From: Paraburkholderia rhynchosiae
GTDB lineage: Bacteria > Pseudomonadota > Gammaproteobacteria > Burkholderiales > Burkholderiaceae
Assembly: GCF_002879865.1 (NCBI RefSeq)
Contig: NZ_PNXY01000018.1
Span: forward strand, 87,990-151,989
Direction of reading: 5' to 3'
DNA length: 64,000 nt
The translations under genes were made by a program, and so were the position numbers. This document shows positions 1-7,550 of this stretch, piece after piece. The first letter of the stretch is position 1. Every line of letters starts with the position of its first letter. Under the pieces are notes generated by a model that saw nothing but the letters and a program-made list of their open reading frames with translations, had not been told where the DNA came from and searched no databases.

Positions 1-54
1 ATACGCCGCGCGAATCGCGGGACGAGGGGAGCGAAGCGGCTCTTAGCGGCCCCC

Positions 55-801
55 TTAGCGGCCGCCGGAGACGTCGATCAGCGCGCCGGTCACATACGAT
101 GCGGCCTCGCTTAGCAACCAGACGATGGTTTCGGCCACTTCGTCGGCACGGCCGGGACGGCCTAATGGGGTTGTCGCGCCGAGTTGCGCGGCGCGTTCGG
201 GCTTGCCGCCGCTCGCGTGAATTTCCGTGTCGATGAGGCCCGGCCGTACTGCGTTCACGCGCACGCCTCGCGGACCGAGTTCTTTCGCGAGACCGAGCGT
301 CAAGGTGTCCACAGCGCCTTTGGAGCCCGCGTAATCCACATATTCGTTCGGCGAGCCGAGGCGCGCCGCCGCCGATGAAACATTGACGATCACGCCGCCC
401 GCTCCGCCGCGATCCGTCGACATGCGCCGCGCAGCTTCGCGCGCGCATAGATACGCGCCGAGCACGTTGACGTCGAACATGCGCGTGAGCCGCGCGAGGT
501 CCATGTCGGCGAGTGGCATCGACGGCGCGACGATACCCGCATTGTTGACGAGCGCATCGAGCCGGCCGAACGTCTGCTCGACCGTATCGAACATCGCGAT
601 CACGTCGGCCTCGTTTGCGACGTCGCCGGCAACAGGCAGCGCGCATCCGCCGGCACGCTCGACTTCGACGACAGTCTCCTGCGCGGCCGCGAGATTTTGC
701 GCGTAGTTCACGCCGACCGACCAGCCACGCGTGCCCAGCAGGCGCGCCGTCGCGCGGCCGATGCCGCGGCTGCCGCCGGTGATCAGAACGGTTCGTGTCA
801 T
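55..801 (-). CDS. SDR family NAD(P)-dependent oxidoreductase
   Basis: A 248-residue classical short-chain dehydrogenase/reductase, a cytosolic NAD(P)(H)-dependent oxidoreductase. The Rossmann glycine motif TGGSRGIG lies at residues 8-15, NNAG at 86-89, the catalytic serine near 142-143 and the Tyr157-x3-Lys161 pair follows. Length is normal for the family. It resembles FabG-like and glucose-dehydrogenase-like SDRs, but the substrate cannot be read from sequence. It stands 66 bases from the LOG-family gene on the same strand and may be the last gene of the TetR-LOG-SDR unit. Confidence 0.9.
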   Translation of the reverse strand: MTRTVLITGGSRGIGRATARLLGTRGWSVGVNYAQNLAAAQETVVEVERAGGCALPVAGDVANEADVIAMFDTVEQTFGRLDALVNNAGIVAPSMPLADMDLARLTRMFDVNVLGAYLCAREAARRMSTDRGGAGGVIVNVSSAAARLGSPNEYVDYAGSKGAVDTLTLGLAKELGPRGVRVNAVRPGLIDTEIHASGGKPERAAQLGATTPLGRPGRADEVAETIVWLLSEAASYVTGALIDVSGGR

Positions 802-867
802 CGCAACCTCAACGATCGGATAAGGTCAGCGCGAAAGCGCGGTCGGACTTGCAGCGACAGCAGTGAA

Positions 868-1452
868 TCAGACGGCTTCGCGGTTGATCGCCCACTTGTC
901 GGCGGCGGGCGGCTGATAGCGTTGCAGCTTGCCGATCAAGGCGGCGGGATCGGCGTCGATCTGCAGAATGTCGATATACGCCTGCCGCATGAAGCCTTCT
1001 TCCACCGTGTGCTGGAGCAGCTTGATCAACGGATCGTAGAAACCGTCGATATCGAGGAGGGCCACCGGCTTCTGGTGGTAGCCGAGCTGCGCCCACGTGT
1101 AGACCTCGAAGAATTCCTCGAGCGTGCCGGCGCCGCCTGGCATCGACACGAACGCATCGGACAGATCGGCCATCATCTTCTTGCGATGGTGCATGTCCGG
1201 CACCACATGCAACTCGGTCAGGCCGTTATGGCCGACTTCCTTGTTGACCAGCAATTCGGGAATCACGCCGATCGCGCGGCCGCCTTCGGCCATGACCGTG
1301 TCGGCGATCACGCCCATCAGGCCCACTTTGCCGCCGCCATACACCAGCGCGAGATCGGCTTCTACGAGCGCGCGGCCGAACGCGCGCGCCGCCTCGGCAT
1401 ACAACGGTTTGGCCCCGTTGGAGGAGCCGCAATACACACACACCGACTTCAT
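868..1452 (-). CDS. LOG family protein (cytokinin riboside 5'-monophosphate phosphoribohydrolase-like)
   Basis: A 194-residue Rossmann-fold protein of the LOG/TIGR00730 family. Family members release the base from nucleoside 5'-monophosphates. The diagnostic PGGAGTLEE motif is at residues 105-113, preceded by the HHRKKM segment (88-93) with the conserved arginine. The N-terminus VCVYCGSS is also typical. It begins 12 bases after the TetR gene stop, so the two are probably cotranscribed. In plant-associated bacteria LOG proteins can contribute to cytokinin formation. A housekeeping nucleotide-salvage role is equally possible here. Confidence 0.9.
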   Translation of the reverse strand: MKSVCVYCGSSNGAKPLYAEAARAFGRALVEADLALVYGGGKVGLMGVIADTVMAEGGRAIGVIPELLVNKEVGHNGLTELHVVPDMHHRKKMMADLSDAFVSMPGGAGTLEEFFEVYTWAQLGYHQKPVALLDIDGFYDPLIKLLQHTVEEGFMRQAYIDILQIDADPAALIGKLQRYQPPAADKWAINREAV

Positions 1453-1464
1453 GGAGAAACGTCC

Positions 1465-2178
1465 TTATTCGTTGCGAGGCGCAGCGCCTTCCTTGGGCGG
1501 CAGATAGTCGTAGAACTCGCGCTTGGGCAGTTTGCCCGACACGAGGTCGTCGAAGATTTGCCGCGAGCGGCCGCGCAGATAAGGCGCCATCAACGACACG
1601 ATCTGCACGCTCACCTGATGCAGTTCCGCGCGAATCGTTTCCTGCTCGTTGTATTTGCGCGGATTCATCACGAACTGATACGACAGCCAATACGTTGCGA
1701 TCACGCCGATGTTGGTCGCGATGACGTGCAGTTCATCCGCCGTGGCAACCATTTCGCCGTCCGCGACGAGCTGATCGCAGAACTGGCTCGCAAAGCGCAC
1801 CTTGTGGCTGATGATCTGCTTGAAGTGTGTTTCGAGCGTGCGATTGCGCGCGAGCAGGTCGTTCAGATCGCGATACAGGAAGCGGTAGCGCCATGTGAAA
1901 TCCACCATGTACTGCAGATAAGACCACATTTCGTCGATGGTCGCGCGGTGGTCGTCGGGGAAACGCAGACGCTTTTCGATCTCCTGCTCGAACTGGCTGA
2001 AGATGCTGTTGATGATGTCGTCTTTATTGCGGAAGTGGTAGTACAGGTTGCCTGGACTGATTTCCATTTCCTCGGCGATGGTCGTCGTCGTGACGTTTGG
2101 CTCGCCGATTTCGTTGAACAGTTTCAACGACAGTTCAAGTATCCGTTCGCGCGTGCGGCGGGGAGGTTTGGCTTCCAT
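1465..2178 (-). CDS. TetR/AcrR family transcriptional regulator
   Basis: A 237-residue one-component repressor-type regulator. The N-terminal TetR helix-turn-helix spans roughly residues 12-56, with the recognition-helix signature SPGNLYYHFRNKDDI at 41-55. The remaining ~180 residues form the helical ligand-binding and dimerisation domain. It is the first gene of a minus-strand unit leading into the LOG-family gene. A promoter-like -10 (TATAAT read on the minus strand) lies about 100 bases upstream. The ligand is unknown. The long C-terminal domain resembles regulators of lipid or polyester metabolism, but that is only an impression. Confidence 0.88.
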   Translation of the reverse strand: MEAKPPRRTRERILELSLKLFNEIGEPNVTTTTIAEEMEISPGNLYYHFRNKDDIINSIFSQFEQEIEKRLRFPDDHRATIDEMWSYLQYMVDFTWRYRFLYRDLNDLLARNRTLETHFKQIISHKVRFASQFCDQLVADGEMVATADELHVIATNIGVIATYWLSYQFVMNPRKYNEQETIRAELHQVSVQIVSLMAPYLRGRSRQIFDDLVSGKLPKREFYDYLPPKEGAAPRNE

Positions 2179-2273
2179 GTCGTCCGGCCCTGGTTACGCC
2201 GGGTTGGCGCGCGGCGGCGTGCCGCTGCTGCACGTCCACCCGGACGCGGTTGCTGTTTTGGGACTGCCGGACG

Positions 2274-2300
2274 ATTATAAACCGAGCGTTCTAATATCAA
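2274..2300 (-). promoter_or_regulatory. Possible sigma-70 promoter of the TetR gene
   Basis: On the minus strand TTGATA (2300-2295) and a perfect TATAAT (2279-2274) are separated by 15 bases, which is short for sigma-70. The short half-sites AAC/GTT between them could belong to an autoregulatory operator. It lies about 95 bases upstream of the TetR start. Confidence 0.45.
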
Positions 2301-2402
2301 GCGGATACTCAGGGTTTTCATTCGTTTGGACGACGTAGGGCATTTCGGAAGCGGCGCTTTCAAGCGTTTGCGTTTGCGTTGCGCAGCTTTGTTGCTGCGT
2401 CT

Positions 2403-3074
2403 TCAAAGCCACGCTTTCACCCAATGGACGAGGAGCGGCCCGACGATCAACGCCCACGTCATCACGCACATGCCGAGTGCAACCATCACCGCGGCGCTGC
2501 CTAGATCTTTCGCGCGGCGCGACAGTTCATGTCGTTCGAGCGAGATGCGATCGATGGCCGCTTCCACGCTCGAATTCAGCAACTCGACGATCAACACGAG
2601 CAGCACCGAGCCAAGCAGCAACACGCGCGACACGGGATCGACGGGAACCAGTACGCCGCACGGCAGCAGAATCGCGGCGAGCGTCAGTTCCTGGCGAAAC
2701 GCGCTCTCCTCGCGAATGGCGACGCGAAAGCCCGCGAACGAGTTTTTCATCGCGTGCCACGCACGGGTGAGGCCGCGATTGCCCTTGTACGGATTGAAGG
2801 GCAGGGGCGCGAACGGATCGTCGGGGCTGAGCGGTTCGTGTTGCGTTTCGCTCGCGACGTGCGCGCCGCTCGGGCCACCCTGTCCGTTCAGACCATGCGC
2901 GCCGGCATGATGCGGCACGCCGGATTCGCTGACATCGTCGAACGGCTCGACGCTTGCTGTTTCCCGCTCATCGCGATGGCCGCTACCGGCGCTGACGGCA
3001 CGTAGAGCACCATTCGACGAGCGGCTGGCGTGGGAGGATCTGGTTCGCATGGGCAACCCGGCGCGCCGCTTCAT
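2403..3074 (-). CDS. dgkA: Diacylglycerol kinase
   Basis: Small integral-membrane diacylglycerol kinase that phosphorylates diacylglycerol to phosphatidic acid with ATP at the inner membrane. The C-terminal ~120 residues carry the DgkA signature (ELLNSSVEAAIDRI, then ELSRRAKDLGSAAV) and three hydrophobic segments. The N-terminal ~95 residues are a low-complexity extension absent from E. coli DgkA (122 aa). The chosen ATG overlaps the stop of the upstream glycosyltransferase gene (ATGA), suggesting translational coupling; an alternative ATG is at 3050. A longer open frame to 3632 is only the shadow of the glycosyltransferase. Its position after PlcP-like and GT4 genes suggests it recycles diacylglycerol made during lipid remodelling. 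Confidence 0.88.
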   Translation of the reverse strand: MKRRAGLPMRTRSSHASRSSNGALRAVSAGSGHRDERETASVEPFDDVSESGVPHHAGAHGLNGQGGPSGAHVASETQHEPLSPDDPFAPLPFNPYKGNRGLTRAWHAMKNSFAGFRVAIREESAFRQELTLAAILLPCGVLVPVDPVSRVLLLGSVLLVLIVELLNSSVEAAIDRISLERHELSRRAKDLGSAAVMVALGMCVMTWALIVGPLLVHWVKAWL

Positions 3075-4102
3075 GCGGCTGCGCTTTCCTCGCGATACGA
3101 GGTGCGCGGCAACGGCTTGAGGTGCGCGGCGAATTGCTCCGAGGCCGCCGCCCACGAGAAGCGCTCGGCCCACGCGCGCGCATGTGCGCGGTCGATCTTC
3201 AGCGCTTCGAGACACGCTTCGCGCAGATCTTCGTTCATTGCGCCGGCGCCGCCGTCGCCGAGCACGTCGATCGGACCCGTGACCGGATAGGCCGCGACGG
3301 GCGTGCCGCAGGCGAGCGCTTCGAGCAGCACGAGCCCGAACGTGTCGGTGCGGCTCGGGAACACAAAGACGTCCGCCGCCGCATAGACCTTCGCGAGTTC
3401 GGCCTGGGTGAGCACGCCGAGATAATTCGCTTGCGGATAGCGCGACTTCAGTTCGGCCAGCGCGGGGCCTTCGCCGGCAACCCACTTCGAGCCCGGCAAA
3501 TCCAGCTTCAGAAACGCCTCGACGTTTTTCTCGACGGCCACGCGCCCCACGTACAGAAAAATGGGCCGCGCGGTGTTGAGCACCTTCGAATCCATCGGGT
3601 GAAAAATCTCCAGGTCCACGCCTCGGGTCCACAGCACCACATTCGTAAAGCCGAATTTTTCGAGGTCGGTCTTGACGACCGGCGTGGGCGCCATCACCGC
3701 GAGCGACGGCTTATGGAACCAGTGCAGGAACTTGTACGTCGCGGCGAGCGGAATGCCGAAGCGCGCCTGCACGTATTCCGGAAAGCGCGTGTGATAAGCG
3801 GTCGTGAACGGCAGCTTGTGCTGGATCGCGTAGGCGCGCGCAGCCATGCCGAGCGGACCTTCTGTCGCGATGTGCAGTGCGTCGGGCGCGAATTCGTCGA
3901 TACGCTGGCGGAGCTTACGGCGCGGCAGCAGCGACAGGCGGATCTCGGGGTACGTCGGGCAGGGGATCGTTTTGAATTCGAGCGGCGTCAGCAGATCGAC
4001 GCGGTGGCCCAGTTCGGTCAGCTCGCGCGTGGTGTTCTTCAGCGTGCGCACGACGCCGTTGACCTGCGGTTCCCATGCGTCGGTGACGATCATGATCTTC
4101 AT
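3071..4102 (-). CDS. GT4-family glycosyltransferase, candidate diacylglycerol glycosyltransferase (Agt-like)
   Basis: A 343-residue GT-B fold glycosyltransferase. The N-terminal domain opens MKIMIVTDAWEPQVNGVVRT. The C-terminal nucleotide-sugar domain has VAGEGP and the SRTDTFGLVLLEALACGTPV region that stands for the E-x7-E motif. It resembles enzymes that glycosylate diacylglycerol (SqdX/MgdA/Agt types) and mannosyltransferases such as MgtA/PimB. The ATG at 4102 has a good Shine-Dalgarno (GAGGA, 8 bases); an upstream ATG at 4126 lacks one. It lies between a PlcP-like phosphoesterase and diacylglycerol kinase, so a glycolipid-forming role on diacylglycerol is inferred. Sugar specificity cannot be read. 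Confidence 0.85.
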   Translation of the reverse strand: MKIMIVTDAWEPQVNGVVRTLKNTTRELTELGHRVDLLTPLEFKTIPCPTYPEIRLSLLPRRKLRQRIDEFAPDALHIATEGPLGMAARAYAIQHKLPFTTAYHTRFPEYVQARFGIPLAATYKFLHWFHKPSLAVMAPTPVVKTDLEKFGFTNVVLWTRGVDLEIFHPMDSKVLNTARPIFLYVGRVAVEKNVEAFLKLDLPGSKWVAGEGPALAELKSRYPQANYLGVLTQAELAKVYAAADVFVFPSRTDTFGLVLLEALACGTPVAAYPVTGPIDVLGDGGAGAMNEDLREACLEALKIDRAHARAWAERFSWAAASEQFAAHLKPLPRTSYREESAAA

Positions 4103-4155
4103 CGATTGATTCCTCGATTTGTTCATCGATTCGGGCCCAGAAAAGTTGAGGAGGA

Positions 4156-5097
4156 CTACGCGGTCGCCCGGGCCTTTTGCACGTCCGCTTCCGGCGCGCG
4201 CATCACGGTCCAGTAGATCACCTTGAGTTCGCCTTCATACGTTTCGACGAGCGCCGACAGGCTTTCGACCCAATCACCGTCATTGCAATAGAGCACGCCG
4301 TCGATGTCGCGTATTTCGGCTTTATGGATGTGTCCGCAGACGACGCCGTCGCAGCCGCGGCGGCGCGCTTCGTCGGTCATCACGCGTTCGAACGACGAGA
4401 TGAAGTTCACCGCGTTCTTCACCTGATGCTTCAGGTATTGCGACAGCGACCAGTACGGAAAGCCGAGCCGGCTGCGGATCCGGTTGAACCAGCGGTTCAG
4501 GATCAGGATCATCGTGTAGAGCGTGTCGCCCAGATAGGCGAGCCATTTCGCGTGCTGGATTACGCCGTCGAACAGATCGCCGTGCACGATCCACAGGCGC
4601 TTGCCGGCGAGCGTGGTGTGAAACGCCTCGCCGCGCACGTGGATGTCGCCGAACGCGAGGTCACAGAACTGGCGCGCGGCTTCGTCGTGATTGCCGGGCA
4701 CGTAGACCACTTGCGTGCCTTTGCGCGCCTTGCGCAGCACCTTCTGCACGACGTCGTTGTGCGCCTGTGGCCAGTACCAGCCTTTTTTCAACTGCCAGCC
4801 GTCGATGATGTCGCCGACGAGATACAGATACTCCGACTCGTTGTGACGCAGAAAGTCCAGCAGATACGGCGCCTGGCAGCCACTCGAACCGAGATGGATG
4901 TCCGACAGCCAGATCGTGCGGTAGCGATGCGGCTCCGCGTGCTCGTCGTCGTGCTGGGCCGCGTGGGTGTCGAGCGGCAGCGGCGCGGCGGGCAACGGCA
5001 AGCCGTGGCTATGGCTGGGTTCCGGGCGGAACGCGACGGTGTCGACGCTCGGGCCGGTCTGGCGGAACAGGGAGGTCGCGGACGTTTTGGAGTCCAT
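4156..5097 (-). CDS. plcP: Calcineurin-like metallophosphoesterase, PlcP-like (UDP-2,3-diacylglucosamine diphosphatase family)
   Basis: A 313-residue dinuclear-metal phosphoesterase. All metal motifs are visible: SDIHLG (65-70), GDIIDGW (95-101), GNHD (135-138), HGDLFD (172-177), GHIH (255-258) and the terminal GDWVES. The segment GWYWPQAHNDVVQKVLRK is typical of the PlcP group, whose members release diacylglycerol from phospholipids during phosphate starvation. LpxH is related but shorter and normally sits elsewhere. The first ~55 residues are a low-complexity extension. It is the first gene of a plcP-glycosyltransferase-dgkA unit and has a Pho-box-like repeat 45 bases upstream. The PlcP call rests on remembered family features plus context. 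Confidence 0.75.
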   Translation of the reverse strand: MDSKTSATSLFRQTGPSVDTVAFRPEPSHSHGLPLPAAPLPLDTHAAQHDDEHAEPHRYRTIWLSDIHLGSSGCQAPYLLDFLRHNESEYLYLVGDIIDGWQLKKGWYWPQAHNDVVQKVLRKARKGTQVVYVPGNHDEAARQFCDLAFGDIHVRGEAFHTTLAGKRLWIVHGDLFDGVIQHAKWLAYLGDTLYTMILILNRWFNRIRSRLGFPYWSLSQYLKHQVKNAVNFISSFERVMTDEARRRGCDGVVCGHIHKAEIRDIDGVLYCNDGDWVESLSALVETYEGELKVIYWTVMRAPEADVQKARATA

Positions 5098-5141
5098 GGC
5101 TCACGCGTCGAGTTGCAGTGTGCGTATTGGGCCTACGGCGC

Positions 5142-5159
5142 GTGACTGTGCCGTGACAG
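5142..5159 (-). promoter_or_regulatory. Pho-box-like PhoB binding site
   Basis: Read on the minus strand the 18 bases are CTGTCAC-GGCA-CAGTCAC, a 7-4-7 direct repeat. It matches the PhoB box layout (CTGTCAT-4-CTGTCAY) at nearly every position of the first half and five of seven in the second. It ends 44 bases before the start of the PlcP-like gene, where an activator replacing the -35 element would bind. A weak -10-like CAATAC/AATACG follows 12-14 bases downstream. Confidence 0.7.
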
Positions 5160-5227
5160 TCACGAGAAGTTCTTATTACTGCGGCGGGGCGGGAAGGGCG
5201 ATGTGGGGAATGCGGCGCGCGCGATGC

Positions 5228-5773
5228 TCAGCGCGCGACGGCGATCACGCGGGTACCGGCGAGCCGGTCATGCAGAAACTGGCGGCTAGCGCCGAAACGG
5301 CCAGTCGCCGCCCACAGCACGAACCAGATCGCGGCGATCACAAGCGTCTGCGGCACGCGCAGCCCGAGGAGCGGATGCAGCGCCAGCGGCGGCAGGAACC
5401 ACAGCCACGCGAGCACGTAGCGTGCGGTCGCGCGGCCGGCCGAGAGCGGCGCGCCGTTGGCCGTGACTACGCGCAGGCGCCAGGTTTTCATCGGCAGGGT
5501 CTGGCCGCTGTGAGTCCAGAACCACACGAAATACAGCCCGACCACCAAGCCGATCCACGTCGCAAGCAGGTTGTGGTGCGTGAGTCCGTTGCGCTGCTGC
5601 GTGAGCGTGCTGAACAGATAACCGGCGACGAACACGACGCCGAACAGCAGCAGCGCTTCGTAGAGCAGGGCGGCGAGCCGGCGTCGCACCGTGGGCGGGT
5701 CGCCCGGCGAAGCGGCCGGCGCGGCCGAGGTCGAATTGGCTTTGGAGCGGGAGGTCACGCGCGATTGGGACAC
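5228..5773 (-). CDS. RDD family membrane protein
   Basis: About 181 residues with the RDD-family layout. A cytoplasmic N-terminus PPTVRRRLAALLYEALLLFG opens the first membrane segment. Further hydrophobic segments follow around GLVVGLYFVWFW and a C-terminal pair, and the protein ends with the conserved FLHDRLAGTRVI motif. Function in the family is poorly defined (transport or ion homeostasis). No good ribosome binding site is visible. A GTG at 5773, 13 bases after the DUF3106 stop, is chosen because upstream ATGs would overlap that gene heavily; a GTG at 5758 is an alternative. It is probably the last gene of the sigma factor operon. Confidence 0.75.
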   Translation of the reverse strand: MSQSRVTSRSKANSTSAAPAASPGDPPTVRRRLAALLYEALLLFGVVFVAGYLFSTLTQQRNGLTHHNLLATWIGLVVGLYFVWFWTHSGQTLPMKTWRLRVVTANGAPLSAGRATARYVLAWLWFLPPLALHPLLGLRVPQTLVIAAIWFVLWAATGRFGASRQFLHDRLAGTRVIAVAR

Positions 5774-5786
5774 GGCGGAGCGCGGG

Positions 5787-6545
5787 TCAGGAACCGTTGA
5801 AAATCGACGGCGCCTCGGCCGGTGAAACGGGCACCGGCGTAGCGGGCACGAAGCTTCCGGTAGCCGGAATGCCCGGCAACGAGGCCGGGCTCGGCAACGA
5901 CGCCGCGACCGCTGCGCTGGCCGAGGAGGTGCCGCTCGCGCCGCGCTCGCGCGCATTGACCAGCCGGTCAAGGCCCTTGATTTCCCTGCGGCCCGACGGC
6001 GGCGCGCTGACCACGCTCGGGCGGCGCTTGCGCTCGCTAGCGGCGAGCCGCTCCTTCAGTTCCTCGGGCAATTCCTGATACGCCTTCCACGCGTTCTGGC
6101 GGGTTTCGCGCGGCAATTGCTTGGAGACCTGGTAGTTCTCGCGCGCGACGCGCCGCTGATCGGGCGTCATGCGCACCCATTCGGTCATGCGGTCGTGTAG
6201 GCGTTTTTGCGCTTCAGGCGACAATTTCGAGTAACGCGACGCGATCTTCAGCCATTTGCGTTTGCGCTCTTCGCTGAACGAGTCCCACTGCGCTTCGAAT
6301 GGCGCAAGCGCGACGTGCTCGGCAGCGCTCAGGCGCGTCCATGCAAGCGGGCTTTTGCTGCCGGGCAGGCTGGGTAATTCGACGGCGAGCGTCGGCGCGG
6401 GCGTCGAAGGTGCGACGGTGCTGCCCGCGGCGGGCGTGCCGGCGGGCGACGGGTTCGGGTAAAAGCGCGGGTAGGTCGCGGCAAACGACACCAGGGCCGC
6501 AATCGCACATCCGAAAACAACGGCCAGGCCGCGCTTGTAACTCAC
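5787..6545 (-). CDS. DUF3106 domain-containing protein
   Basis: About 252 residues. A single N-terminal membrane anchor or signal segment (residues 7-25) is followed by a Pro/Ala/Thr-rich linker. A charged helical DUF3106 region follows (roughly 80-185) with Trp-rich repeats such as WDSFSEERKRKWLKIA and LPEELKERL, then a low-complexity tail. The GTG at 6545 has a clear Shine-Dalgarno (GGGAGA, ~8 bases) and starts 16 bases after DUF3619; the upstream ATG at 6611 would overlap that gene. The function is unknown. The charged helices resemble periplasmic Zn-resistance/CpxP-like helical proteins, so a stress-sensing role with the neighbouring ECF sigma factor is possible. Confidence 0.8.
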   Translation of the reverse strand: MSYKRGLAVVFGCAIAALVSFAATYPRFYPNPSPAGTPAAGSTVAPSTPAPTLAVELPSLPGSKSPLAWTRLSAAEHVALAPFEAQWDSFSEERKRKWLKIASRYSKLSPEAQKRLHDRMTEWVRMTPDQRRVARENYQVSKQLPRETRQNAWKAYQELPEELKERLAASERKRRPSVVSAPPSGRREIKGLDRLVNARERGASGTSSASAAVAASLPSPASLPGIPATGSFVPATPVPVSPAEAPSIFNGS

Positions 6546-6561
6546 CCGAAAAGTCTCCCGC

Positions 6562-6990
6562 TCAGTGGGCGCGTGAAAGGTACGCGTTGAAGCCGTGGTC
6601 GAGATAGGCATTGAGCGGCAGGTCGTCGCTTAACATGGCGGCATCGATATCGGCGAGCTCGGCCGTGCGCTGCTGGTCTTCCCAGTAGGCAATGCCGACG
6701 AGGCTCACGACTAGCGCGGCGAGCGGCCACGCGAGCGCGAAGCGGCGCAGCGGCGAGCGGCGGCGTTGCGGCAGTTGTCCATCCGGCAGGCCGGCCGGCA
6801 TGCCGGCGCCGGCCAGAGCGGGCGCAAACACCGGCGCGTTCACGGGTTCGGGCTTCTTGCGGGCGAGCGCGGCACGGCGCGCCGCGGCGAGTCGATCGAC
6901 GGTGGCGGGCGGAATGCTGGCGGCGTTTTCGTCGAGCGCGCGGCGCACCTGGCGCGCGAACTCGAATTCTTTTGTTTCGAGGGAGCTCAT
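6562..6990 (-). CDS. DUF3619 family protein, possible anti-sigma-like membrane protein
   Basis: A 142-residue protein with a soluble N-terminal ~85 residues (helical, starting MSSLETKEFEFARQVRRALD) and one membrane segment near residues 95-112 (FALAWPLAALVVSLVGIAYW). A short acidic C-terminal part follows. The start ATG overlaps the sigma factor stop (ATGA), so translation is coupled. A cytoplasmic helical domain plus one membrane span directly after an ECF sigma gene is the classic anti-sigma arrangement, but no ZAS zinc motif is visible. The anti-sigma role is inference. Confidence 0.78.
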   Translation of the reverse strand: MSSLETKEFEFARQVRRALDENAASIPPATVDRLAAARRAALARKKPEPVNAPVFAPALAGAGMPAGLPDGQLPQRRRSPLRRFALAWPLAALVVSLVGIAYWEDQQRTAELADIDAAMLSDDLPLNAYLDHGFNAYLSRAH

Positions 6991-7550
6991 AGCGTGATTC
7001 CTTTGGCCTTGAGCGCTTGCGCCAGCGTGTGGGTGGCCCGCGAACAGTGCGTCTTCACACTGCCTTCGGAGCAGCCCATCGCGGCGGCAGTCTCGGCGAC
7101 ATCCATATCTTCCCAATAACGCATGAGAAACGCCTCCCGTTGACGTGCCGGTAACTTTTGGATCTCGTCGTCGATCATCTGCAAGACCTGTTCGCGTTCG
7201 AGCTTCTGCTCGTTGCTCTCGGCGCCCGCCGAGCCCTGCTGGGCTTCGAACGTTTCCAGCGGGTCGAATTCGTCGTCGTCGGCATTGCCGAACGATGAGA
7301 ACAGACTCACCCACGTATTGCGCACTTTGGCACGACGGAAATAGTCGTGCATCGCATTTTGCAGAATACGCTGAAACAGTAGCGGAAGCTCGGCCGCCGG
7401 ACGGTCGCCGTATTTTTCGGCGAGCTTGATCATCGCGTCCTGCACGATATCGAGCGAGGCGTCGTCGTCCCGCACGGCGTAGACCGTTTGCTTGAATGCG
7501 CGCCTTTCGACGCCCGCCAAAAAATCGGCGAGTTCCTTGTCTGATGCCAT
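6987..7550 (-). CDS. ECF-type RNA polymerase sigma factor
   Basis: A 187-residue sigma-70 family member of ECF size. Region 2 covers about residues 14-85 (DIVQDAMIKLAEKY, then DYFRRAKVRNTW). An acidic linker of ~40 residues (DADDDEFDPLETFEAQQGS area) precedes region 4 at about 118-178, with the HTH MDVAETAAAMGCSEGSVKTHCSRA. It heads a minus-strand operon with DUF3619, DUF3106 and RDD genes. Related betaproteobacterial genes are called RpoE-like, but the stimulus is unknown. The long acidic linker is unusual compared with RpoE. Confidence 0.88.
   Translation of the reverse strand: MASDKELADFLAGVERRAFKQTVYAVRDDDASLDIVQDAMIKLAEKYGDRPAAELPLLFQRILQNAMHDYFRRAKVRNTWVSLFSSFGNADDDEFDPLETFEAQQGSAGAESNEQKLEREQVLQMIDDEIQKLPARQREAFLMRYWEDMDVAETAAAMGCSEGSVKTHCSRATHTLAQALKAKGITL

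Noticed and set aside
2340..2402. GCGTTT repeats and a GCAGC/GCTGC hairpin after dgkA
   Set aside because: Too short and without a T-run to call a terminator or functional repeat.
3075..3632. Extension of the dgkA frame far into the glycosyltransferase gene
   Set aside because: It has no membrane or kinase sequence and is explained by the glycosyltransferase on the same strand in another frame.
4156..5097. Calling the metallophosphoesterase LpxH
   Set aside because: The related fold is shared, but the gene context (glycosyltransferase, dgkA, Pho box), N-terminal extension and WYWPQAHNDVVQKV segment fit PlcP better.
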